64,000 nucleotides of DNA from Pocillopora verrucosa (taxonomy: Eukaryota; Cnidaria; Anthozoa; Scleractinia; Pocilloporidae), in NCBI RefSeq assembly GCF_036669915.1, contig NC_089315.1, positions 7,299,291 through 7,363,290 of the forward strand, given 5' to 3'. The position numbers and the translations under genes are program-made. The notes beneath the pieces are model-generated. The model had not been told where the DNA came from, did not search any database, and was given only the letters and a program-made list of their open reading frames with translations. Shown one piece after another: positions 33,001-45,000 of this stretch (the stretch's first letter is position 1; the number at the start of each line of letters is the position of its first letter).

Positions 33001-36000
33001 TGGATGCTCTTGAAATTATAGTAATTTTGTAATGCAAAGGTTATGTTTTTGTAATAGTTATGTACTTGGGTCTTCAAAGTCAAACAAATTGAAAAAAAAT
33101 TATTTTGATGTACAGAGTTGTAATTTGGATCATTTATTTTAAATTGATGTCCTTTATTAAATAACCTATTAGTCAGTTTATGTAAATGAAATACATGGAT
33201 TTATCAACTACCTATGTTCCTTTTGTACATGAGCAAATAAAAGGTATTGTTAATTTTAAGAAAATTAGTCATTTAGAATTCAACTTTGCAACTTCAGAAT
33301 TTTATTTATCTTGCTCATTGTTCATTAAAGAAAACTGTTTGAAATTTGGAAGGAAAAATCCAATTTTTTTAGGATTTGTTTCAAGTATTTTTACTGGTGT
33401 AGAAACTTAAGCATGACTTCCAATATCCTTTTATATTACTGGTAATATTTTATAGATGAAAAATTCAAATCAAGAGGCATCAAAATACATGATTTAGGTG
33501 ACGTCTTGGGATTTTCTAGAGAGCCTTGAATCAATTTGTTGCTGCTTTGTAATTGAGATGATTTGCACTTGTCAATATGGTGAATATATGAACAGAATTA
33601 TAATTTGTGCAAAAAGATTCATTCTGAAAGTCTAATCAGGTGGGATTTTCAATTTCAATTAAAAAATGAAGTGGATGTTATTTTCCAACACAGCCTGTTG
33701 TTACCTACAGACTTCCATGCAGTTCTGAAATTGATTGTGATATGCGTTTTTGTATTTCAGAGTATTGAATATTGTAGAGACAGTGCATTACATTATTAAA
33801 GGAAATAAGTAATGCTTTCATGCTCTCTTGTTTTACCTCAGGGTCTGATAAAACTTATAGGTAATGTTGCATCATTTAAATATCAGAGAAAAATATTAAC
33901 TGAAAGTTGACCAAACATTTGCCAAGATTTACTTCAGCATTTTCTAGTTCAGTGGCAAGGTATATTAAAACTTTTTCTAGTTGGCATATTTTAGGGTGAG
34001 GCTAATTTAACAGGTGTTCAATCTAATCTGAATTTTTTCTCATGTAACTCCATTATAAGCTCAATTTGGATGCTCTTGAAAGGATAATACGCCTTTTTTG
34101 TATTTCAGAGTATTGAATATTGTCGAGACAGTACATTACGTAATTAAAGAAAACAAGTAATGCTATCATGCTTTCTTGTTTCTTACCAGAGGACATATGT
34201 GAGGGTTACATTTAGCTTTATTTTGCCCTCCAGGCTTTTCAGTAGATCAAACAACTTTAATTGCTTAGAATTAGAACTATGTTAACAACTTTTCCCTGCA
34301 AAAAGAAAGTCTCCTGCAGTGACTGGTTTCTAACACATTCCTTCATCAATTTTTATGCATCATGCATATGTTAATTAAGGCTAATTGAACACATTGGTGT
34401 TAAACCTTCTTTGAATGAGTAGTTGTAAAATGAGAGTTCTAGGACAAGTCAAAACCAAGGATAATTTTGTCCACGTCAAGCCAGACCACCTTTTCATACT
34501 TACCCTTTAACTTCTCCCAGAACTCTTATTTTATAACTACTACTACAGAGACAAGCTCAGAAATCTCATGTCATTTTTTTTTTTTTTTTGTTGAAAAAAT
34601 TATAACATATTAACATGTCAATCTTCAGTATCAGGACGAATTTTGATAAATTCAATGGTACAACAGGCTCACCATCAATATTGGATCTTTTATAAAGAAT
34701 TCATGGTGTGCCTTGATTTTCTCTTTTATCAAAAGAGTGTTTTTGTAAGTGAGAAAAGTATGGCAGTTTCATTGATAGGTCACACTCTCAAGCTCTTGGT
34801 TGATGATGTTGAGCAGAGCATCTGAGAGGATAAAGATGTAGCATTTCACATTACCTGAATCTGATACTTTCCTGTTATTTACGAGCTGAATTCCTTCTTT
34901 CATATTCACCAATGTCAATCCTGAGCAGTGAAGATTGTTGTTTTTCATACTCCTGAGATCAATGAAAAGACTGAATCTATCTGCAGCATAGAAGTCTGTT
35001 GCATTCATTGCACTGTTTTCCTTTCCAAATCTTCTGAAGACCTCCTCTCACATACCTCTTGTCCTCATTTCTTTAATACAAATCTTATTTGGGATTCTAT
35101 TCACAATCACCTTTACCTCAGTTATATCAGGATAGAATGTCTTCTCACTATTTCTTGCTCCTGCTGTGTATAGCTTGTAGAATTGAAGAAGAAGTTCCCT
35201 CATTGACCTCCTTGAGGTATTAACTGTTTCATTGATTATTGTGGCAGTTCCCCTATCTATTTAGATTTCCTTGAGGTGAGTGGCATGCTCGTACCAGAAT
35301 CTCTTTCTATTTGTGTAGTTAGGCAAGGCGTCATCAGCGAGTTCTTGACCGTGCATTTCTTTATACTCAAGCTGGATGTTAGTCAATTCATAGGTGAGCT
35401 GTGTCTCGTCAGATCCCATCACAGCATTGCTGGCAGGTGCAAGCCTGAGCTCAAAAAGAGGCTCATCAAAAAGAGCTCTTGGGAAGAAGACTCCATGATC
35501 CTTGCGAATCATCCTATAATTGTTCCCAGCTTTGCATCTGATCTTCGAAAGATCTTCAGATTGACTACCTTCTCGGAACATGATGCTCTCCCTCTCACTC
35601 TCAGTCAAGAAGAGGTCTTCATAGAGCTTGAAAAGATCATAGCCATCAGTGTCCTGAACGATTTCTCCTGCGAATTTAACTGTTAGTCGAGTAACAAGTG
35701 CTCTTAATGCATTGTTCACGAGGAAATTGTTTGATTCACCACTAACTGCCGAGTTAAAGATGAGTGAAAGAAATCCCGGCACAAGTACTACATCATCATA
35801 AAACCTTGGAGAAGCCCCAAAGGGTTAAATGTTACTCGATGAATTATACGGTCTACCTTGAGGGCGTTTGACGTCTTTTTTTCAAAAATTGGTTTGGTTT
35901 TTTTCGCTGACTTCCATTTTAAGAGATTTTGTTGATACTGATCCTATGTTAGACAAAGAAGGAAATACAAATGATGGATATGATGAAGATGGTGGAAATA

Positions 36001-39000
36001 TAACAGGACACTTTACCTATAATCCTTAGTACAATTCAACTTCCGGTCCCTCAGGTGATCAATATGAAATGGCAACAATGAATAGGGAGGGAGGGAAAGC
36101 ACCGGAAACTGCTAAAACGTCTTGATCGTGATTCACTTAAACAAACAAGAATAACTATGGCAAACTTACAACTTGGAGGAAAGTTTCCTGAATATGGTAA
36201 AAATGCTTAAGTACTAAACTCAGTTGTCGACAAAGGTCGATACAGAGATAAATTTGTTGTTGTTGGTCCTTGAGGAGGAAAAACCCCTTCATTCAATTCA
36301 TAAGGGGCCCTGAATCCTAAACTTTCAAGAGAAACTGTCGCATCCCACACAGTTATAAAAGCCCTGTTCCACAAGAGAAAGATGGTTCAAGAATATAGCG
36401 ACACTCAACCACTAAATGGTAACAAACAATCATACTAATAATAACAATTGATGATGATAACAAAAGTAATAATAATGATAACTTATAGGGGTTAGCTCAT
36501 GAACCTCACTGTTCCTCAGTCGGTCTATCCCTAGGCTCTAATAATGATTAAACTTGCCTTCTTTTAATTTTGATTTGCCTGTTAATGATAGATCGTTTTC
36601 TAATTTCATTGTAATTTCATTTTTGCTAGACTTTTGTTTCATACAAAAAGGCATTCCGTGTTGTTAATATTCCGCCATTCCATCATTTCATCGAATGGCG
36701 TCACCCTGTTGAAGTCAACGTATCGTATTTTGGAGCTTGCTCGCTTCGCAAATATAGCGGCTTTTTTTGAGCATTAATTTGTCGCTGATTGAAATAGTAG
36801 AATGATTACTTTTCAAATAAATAAAATTTTTCTTCAAAGTTTCCACGATGTGCAGATCAAGCCTATTAAGATATTTCTGTAAGGAAAAAAGTCTTTTTTC
36901 AATTACGTGCCAGAGACGAAGAGGTCGTTCGTATTCTATTGCTACCCTCACCCACTCAACAGGACAACATTATGGCTTTGCCTCCATAGGTGACAGTAGC
37001 CATAAAAATTGAACTGCCGGCGCCTGCTTCTTTCCTCTTCGATTCAGAGTGAGTTCAAGGGGAAAACCTTCAATTTCAAGTGCCTTCTTCTTATCATCAT
37101 CCTAATATCTTATGTCTGATCCTGTGACGCTCCACTGAACTCCATCTGATCGACTGAAGTAAACTCCATCTGTTGCCTGTCTTTTATCATCGAACGACAC
37201 TTGCGCACTGAACTTATTAAAGTCTGCATTTGGATATCGTGCTTTGAAGTAGGTTCTCTGCAATTTTATTCGCTTCGTCGTAAATGTTTTAACTGTATCA
37301 AACAATTAAAAATGGTTGTATTAACCTTAACAACAGATTCGAGTGATCACACGGTTCGCTTCCGAGAACCTCTCTATAAATTTCACATAACAAACTGGTG
37401 AGTTGTTCTCAATATAACTCTTGGCACAACTTAAGTCGTTCTGGAGAAATCTCTATATTCGATTACCAGATCAAAGCAGGAGTAAAAAAATTCCTGAAAG
37501 TAACTATTCACTCAATAGCCTTGGTTTAGCACTTCAAGAAACATTGAAGAGCGAAGGAGGTATGGTTCAAATGAATACTCCGGTAGAATGGAGGTTTGGA
37601 AATGCATAACCCGAGGAATAAGAAGATTATTCGTGACAATGATCTGGCTAATCTTCTCGGAATAAAACGACGATTACAAGAGCAAGTAGAGTTTCCATTT
37701 TGATATTAATCAAGCAATATATAACCTTGATAGAAAAGCTATCACTCAGACGGAGAGAGATTTGGATAATTACATGATCGTATTGGGAGAGAACGAGAAA
37801 ATTTTAAAAATGGAGAGATTCCGAAGGAGATTGGAAATGGAGATAAAAAGAGGTGATGAAATAAGGACTTTAAAAGAGGAATTAAAGAAGAAACGTCAAC
37901 AAAGGAGGACGCAACCCATATTTAAAGAAGGAAAAACGTGAAGAAACTGAACAGTAATGGTTTGCGTATCATATTCTGAATCCGATTAATTATAAAGATA
38001 AACAAAAATAGGTGAAATTAACTTCAGATAAATCTTGTAAAATCTAAAACGTATGATATGTTATGCGAGAAAGTAAATTTGAAATCACCTGCTGACGCAT
38101 CCACTCAAATAATTCTTTTTGTGCGATAAAACTCTCACGATTTTCAACGTCATATTTGATTCCTTAAGAGTCATTTACAAATAATTTTAATTTTTCTCAC
38201 CCACAATTTTCATGGCTGCTGCCTCCTATGGAGGCGAAGCCATAATGTTGTCCTGTTGAGTGAGTGAGGGTAACAATAGAATACGAACGACCTCTTCGTT
38301 CACGACAAAGTCTGCCGAGATTTACCCGATATTCCTCGCTCTTGGCTTTTGTTTGTTTCGGAACATCTTCGGTCGTTCAACGCTTAGTGACGATTTCTTT
38401 GAATCGCTTCGAATGTTACGGAATATTAGCAGGTAATCACACTGTGTTTCGGTGCTACTTATTGTTCGTCTCGTAGTGTACTCAGAAGAAGATAAACATC
38501 TCACATTCCTGAAATGTTCAGCCGACTTTCAATGAATGCAATTAAGTAAGCAGAAGTCTGCGCAATCATTGCGACTGTATTCATATTCTATCTCAGTGAT
38601 TAAGAGGATAAGCTTCATCAAAAGTTTCACGATGAATACTTGTTGTCGATTCTCCAAAATAATGTTGAAGATAAATAAAATGGCAAGCATAGTTAAAATA
38701 AATTCTTCTTTCTGGTATAATGGGAAAAAGCTTCTCAATTTCTGGGTTTAAACCGGACAACTTTTTATCCTTGGTTTTGCCTTGTCCTAGAACTCTCATT
38801 TTACAACTACTGATTGTAAATCAAGTACACAAGCAATAGAATTCATTTGGCTTCTAGTCTCGTTATGTTATGTAATTAACTTACCCAAAATATTTATTTT
38901 CAGGCTGATAGTGGAGCAAAAAGAATCATTTTCCATGAAAATGTATTGATATTATTTCCTTATTTAATTGATCTCACCAAATTGCATACGAGATTGATTT

Positions 39001-42000
39001 CTATGTAATTGCTTTTATTTTGATGTCTGTTAAGGGCATCCCCTATTTCTCTTCTTTAGAGTGAATTACTTGTTGCCTTTTTGACATGTATATTTTGACA
39101 GTTCCATTTGCTTGCAGTTGTATTTCCTTGCTCTCGTCTGTACAACTTTTACTAAATCAAAGCGTAGTTTTTTAAAGTATTAAATTTGATATTGCATGTG
39201 CCAATCGTATGTTTTGGTGACTACCAACCTGAGTGACAATTTAAAAGTACCCAAACTTATTGATTATTTTATGTTCATAGAAAACTCTCGTTAAATGCTA
39301 CGAGAGAGATGGCTTATCAGAATTTATTACTCCAGATATTGTAAGTCATGCCAAATAAAACTGCTAATATATTTAATTGCCTTAAGGGTAATTTTCTGAT
39401 CAATATCTCAACTATTAGTGGTCAGTTCAATATAGTGCTGTATATGTAGATGAAAGGTACTTAGAGATGTAAAGTAAATTTATTGGTACAAGGTAGTTTT
39501 AATAGCAACATAGTTATGAGTTCTATCTCATTTAATCAAGAGATATTAAAAAATTCAATGCCTATAAGATATTTCTGCAGTTGTGGAGGTAAATCAGTGT
39601 TAGAATATGGTAAGTAAAAAAGGGTTCATTATTGTGCTTTTTGATGTAGAATTTTCTGTTTAAATTTACGCCTAGAAATTTCATTGATGAGATATTGGAT
39701 TTGAAATGAGGCACTTTGAAGTTGAAGGGTTGTTAAGAGGGAAATTATCATGTAATGAACACTGTGTGTAGTGAGTAACACTGGTAATCCAAGCACTGTG
39801 ATAGAAGAATAGACTAAGCAGATGACTTTTGTACCAACATAAGGCAACTGCTTCTGAAAATAAAGGGGGTAAGTTTCTAGAGAAACTGGTACTGCGTCGG
39901 TGGCAGAGTATAACAGGGTAATACGGTATTATCAACTGAGTTGATAACATAAATTGCTTACAGTAAAGAGTTTCAAAGCTGACGTTTTATGCGTTAGCCC
40001 TTCGTCAGAGCGAATTGCTTCTGAAATAGATGAGCAGAATTTAGTTATTCTCTACGTACATTTAATGTTTATCTTTCTTTTGCAGATATCTTTGAGCCAT
40101 CGGAAGATGCTGGCTTTATTGATATTCAAGATGGTGATGCCATTTCTGAGAGCAGTGACACTGAGGTTGTGGCACACACCAGAGAAGAGATACAGTATGA
40201 CAATCCAGAAACATCAAGCGAAAGTGATAGTGAGAATGAAGGAAACCAGGGTCCTCCCCCATTGGATAGTGATGAGGATGACGATGAGGGTAGTGATGTT
40301 GACGGTATTGACGGCCCCCCTCCATTGCACAGCGATGATAACGCTGAGAACACAGATAATGGAGATGAGCTGGTTACCTCACCTGACAGTGGTAGCAGGG
40401 AGGATTTGAGCTCCAGGAGAGCCCCTGTACCCAGAGAAAGGAGAGGCGTGAAGAGTTCTGATGACTCTGACAGTGATAGTGAAAGAGAAGTGCCTCCACC
40501 TCTTGATAGTGAAGATGAAGGAGAAGAAAATGATTCCAGAAGCCCTGCTGTAGAAGCTGCCGAAAGTGCTGATGTGGATTCTGTTGGAGGTTATGCTCAT
40601 GATTCACCAGCTGAAGATGCGAATGATAATGACGATGAGCAGCCTGGTGGTAAGTTTGATGAAGATGACGATGACGAAGAGGAGGAGGAACAACCTATCA
40701 GTAATGATGGTAATGCTGACGATGGTGATAATGACGACAAGAAGGAAGAAGAAGATGTTGAGGTAGTGCCGCAGTCTCCTAGGCCTGTCACACCTGAATC
40801 TGAAAATTCAGAGGAAGGTGAACTGTCTGATTCATCTCGAGAAGTTGAGACGCAGATTCCAAAGCAGGATCAGTCTGACGACCCTGATGACGATGTTGAG
40901 GATGATAAAGAGAGTGATCATGAAGCAGTTTTGGATACAATAGAAAACGAAAATGTCGCGTCTATTGCTGATGAGGTTAGCAGCTCTTTAGTCCCAGTCG
41001 AGGAATCGCACGAAGACGAAAAAGAGGAAAGCGAGGATGAAGGTGAAACTGGAGATACAGTTGGCGGTGAATTTGATGAGAAAGGTACTGTAAAATCTGA
41101 TCATGACCACAATGTTTCACATACTTTTAGAGAAGAAGAGGCGCGTCATGATGATAGCGATCACGATAGTGACGAGTCACAAGAATTTGTTCCCATTGAA
41201 GACGACAATGAATTGGAATGGGATGTAGAAGATTTTGATGTTCCTGAACACAAAACTGTTAAAAGGACTTCAAAGGTGAATAAAGAAGTTCAAGAGGTTG
41301 ACAAATTGAAAAAGACTTTTCTGGACACTCTAAAGAGTGAAGCAGAAGGTATGAAGGTTGTCAGAACTGAACAGAAAGCTGATTCAAAGAAAAAGGTTGA
41401 TAAAGGAGTAAGAGAAAAGAAAATTCTTGAAGACGATAAGGAACGTGCACTTGGTAGTTCAAAAGATTTGGAAACTAAAGATTTAAAACCTGAGTCTGGA
41501 AAATATCCTAGAAAGGTAACAAAAGATAATCCAGGTAATAATGAACACGTGAAAGTTGAAAAGAAAGTTGTCAAGGATTTGGTGGTCAAAGATAAATCAA
41601 AAACTGTAGTCTCTTCAAAGCCAGTTGACAATGCAGCAAAGCCGAAGAAAGGAAAACTGAAAGCTGCAGATAAGAATCTAGAGGAAACGAATAAGCAACA
41701 GACTGAAAAACTTAAGAAGGGTTTTAAAGAAAGCTCAAAAGTAACTAAAACATCCGCCATGGAAAGGGAAGGAATTTCTAAAGCTGGGAATGTTAAGTCT
41801 GCCTCAGTTTCGTCATTGCCTATTGGTGCGGATGTGCAGCGGAGAAATCAGCCAACAAAAGAGAAGAAGAAAACAAGGCCAGTCAGTGATTTTCGCGCTG
41901 ATTCTCGTTCACATAACCAGACAGACGAGGTGCATGTAGCTGCTAATCAACCAAGAAAGGAAGCGAAGAAACCGCGGAAAAGTGACAGTGACTCAACATC

Positions 42001-45000
42001 GGACTCGTTAACAAGGAAAAAACCACAGAAAACAACTTCGTCTGAATCTGTATCTTCCAAGAAACAGAAATCTAGTTCGACCACTACAACTACGCGCGGG
42101 GAAAGAGAAAAGTCCTCAGAAAAAGCAGAGGTGAGAAAAAACAAATCTAAAAGGACTGTGAGTAAGCCCGATGAATCTGATCAGGAAGAGGAAATCAGTC
42201 GTGAAAGGAAGAAACGGAGCGATGCACCGGTTAAAAATCCAGGTGAATCGAAATCCAAACCGAGAGGAAGACCGACGAGTAATGGTCACCTTTCGAGTTC
42301 ACAAGAAAAACTTTCCTTTCATTCTGGTCACCACGATCAAAGCCCCAGGGAACATGGTCTCAGGGGTCATCTTGCGAGGGACCATGTTGCTAAGGACCAC
42401 AGTTTGAGGGACAATGTTACTAAGGATCACACTGCCAGGGGCCATGGTAGTAGGGAGCGCATTGCAAGGGACCATGGTAGCAGGGAGAACGTTGCTAGAG
42501 ACCATGGTATCAGAGAGCATGATGCTAGGGATCATGGTAATAGGGACCATGTTCCTAGAGAACGTGGCACTCACAAGCACAGTGGCCACACCCATGATCG
42601 AAGCAAACACGTCTGGCTTTGCAGAGATGATGAGATCCATAAACTCATTGCACAAAAGGCTTCCTTGTTAAAGGAATACGAGTCAGGAAGCTTGGCTGGC
42701 AGGAAAGTTTGTGAGTAAATAATTGTATGATATTTAACAATTATTAAACGCCGGTGAAGGGAAGTCGCGATCAATAAATTTGGTTCCTTTCCCTAAAGTA
42801 GGCGAGGAGCAGCGCGAGGTGGAAGCGAGAGGAGGAGCGTGACTCGTCCGTCGTGCGTGTATCGTTGCCTGCCGTCCGTTGAAAAAAGCGTAAAAAAGGA
42901 TTAGGTCTATCCTGAAAGCAATGCGTCCTGGCTAACAAGGTATGGTTGGGTTATGGAGCATGTTGCCTGACCCTCTGAAACGGCGGCTACGAAAGAGACT
43001 ATAGATAGTACGTGGAACAAACTCAGTGCCCTTCTTACGTTTGACTTCGGCTGCTTGTTTTTCACCTTGGGTCAGTTATGTTATGATGTGCTTTTAGTTT
43101 CAGGACACAAGAGTCGTCACAAGCGGGAAGAGGATCCTGCCGATCTGCCTGACGTGGGATTCGTTGGCAGCAAACCGAACAGAAGACAAACGAGACCGAT
43201 GAGCGAGGTCATCCCAGGTGGTGTTCCTTACAGCTCTCGGAGGAAGGATAAGCGTCAATCTCTGCAGCTTTCATACACTGGATCGTCAACAGATGACGAC
43301 GAACGCACGAACAGGGCAGCAGAGGTAAAGAAAACGGGAACTTTTGCGGTGGGACTAGCGTCACGTAACATCGAGTATTCGGAACCAGCAGGAGAGAGTG
43401 ACTCGGAACACGAGGAGACTTGTGAATATTGTGCTGCAGAGAAGGTATGGAGCAGTTAGATTCTGTTCTCATCTCAGTCCGCGTAACTTCTAGAATATCT
43501 TTCTTTTTTTTTTTTTCATTTAACCAAGCTCAATTTTCACTGTCTTATCCTATTTGCTGTCTGAATTGCTGATCCTAGCAATATGCATAACGCTTTTCAC
43601 GTGTGACCCTAAAAATGGCGTTGCTTGTCATGGAGTTCGGTATAGTTCAATGGTGAAACATCGGGACTCGGAATCCGACGGTGTAGGGCTCGATTCCTCA
43701 TGGCAACTCAGATTTTATTTCTTTGACCCTCACTCGTGACAACACGAACATAAGACGTCCTTACTGAAAACGTTACCTTTTAAAAAAAATTTAAGACATC
43801 ACTGAGTAAACCAATTTAGGCCGTGGACGAACTTGCAATTCTGAAGTTGCGATTTCAGACCTCCAAAGAAGCTAAAATGTCCAAATCGCAATTAAAATCT
43901 CAATTTTTGTGGTGTGAGCTTTTTCCTTTTTTTGCCTTCTACTCCGTCTTCGTATTTACCCCCGCATTATCACAACACACTCAAAGAAATACTCGCTTCT
44001 ATGTTGACTGAAGGTTCTGTGTTACATATGGTACTTCAGCACAGTTCTAACCTACACTTACAGTTTTCTTATCACGTTTTTCCTACACCGTACTGTTACA
44101 GTTGTCTTGTACTCAAAAGCAAGACCTCACTGAATTCTTCCTCCCTTTACAGTAACTTTCTTGACTTTCTCCAACTTGAACCTTAGACTTCATCTCATCT
44201 TTGTCTTGCAAGGATTGAGAGAAATAGTCGACAAAAGTGAAAACTGGAAGACAAACTTAACTTCAATCTAACTGTGTCTTTATTTTCTCTTTTCCTTGGC
44301 TCTCCACGTTGTGTCTGTATTTGCTGGTTGTTTTAAGATGACTTGGCATGAGTATGTAAAGAGCTGTAAGCAGGCCGTGACCCAACGCCGGGGGCAGCAG
44401 GACTGTGATGATTCCCGAACTCTCCCTCTTCCACCGCTTCAAACCTTCCGCTTGCCGGGACCTTTCTTTGACTCATCTGTAAGTTACTTCCATGCGTCAG
44501 ATTTTGAACTAAGTGCTGGCATACATTTTTCCCGTCTCGATACACTTTCTTCATAAGAGATTATATTCCTGACAAATCTTCATCGTAAACTGCTCACATG
44601 TCTGTATTTTATAGACGGCTTTATTCATTTATTTCATAAATGTTGAACAGTCTCTCATGTGTGCTTCATTTTGTTTTGTTTTGTTTTTTTAATTTTTTTT
44701 CTTTTGACGCCGCCGTTTAGTTGAGTTTGAAATCCTTCTATCTGGTTAAATTATTTATCATCGTATTTCTTGCTAAGAGCGCGGCTGTTCTCGTGAAGTC
44801 GTTTGTTTCCAGTGACTAGCGTCTGACGCTTTCTCCGTTTTATTCCGCTTTCATCCCCTAATCTTGAAGCTTCTCTTGTATTTCTTGATGTTTTTCGCAT
44901 GGATTGGAAAAAGATCTTGGAGTACAGGGGCAAATCATAATACGTGGGAAAGTGGGTGAGGCAAGGAGAGGGTGAGTGGTGGAGGCGGGAAGGGGTTGGG

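Noticed and set aside
35276-35686. 136-codon plus-strand frame opposite the broken ORF
   Set aside because: Its composition is less protein-like than that of the minus-strand frame, which continues past the stops in register.
39281-39340. Constitutive APBA exon
   Set aside because: Phase does not match exons 2 and 3; direct joining 32195 to 40086 keeps the frame. Kept only as a possible poison exon.
41290-42655. Long antisense frames under APBA exon 3
   Set aside because: Ser/Phe-rich or Met/Val-rich products are the expected antisense of Lys/Glu and RDHxx codons; no start context or domain.
43636-43708. Functional tRNA gene on the plus strand
   Set aside because: Internal promoter boxes match, but the acceptor stem has too many mismatches.
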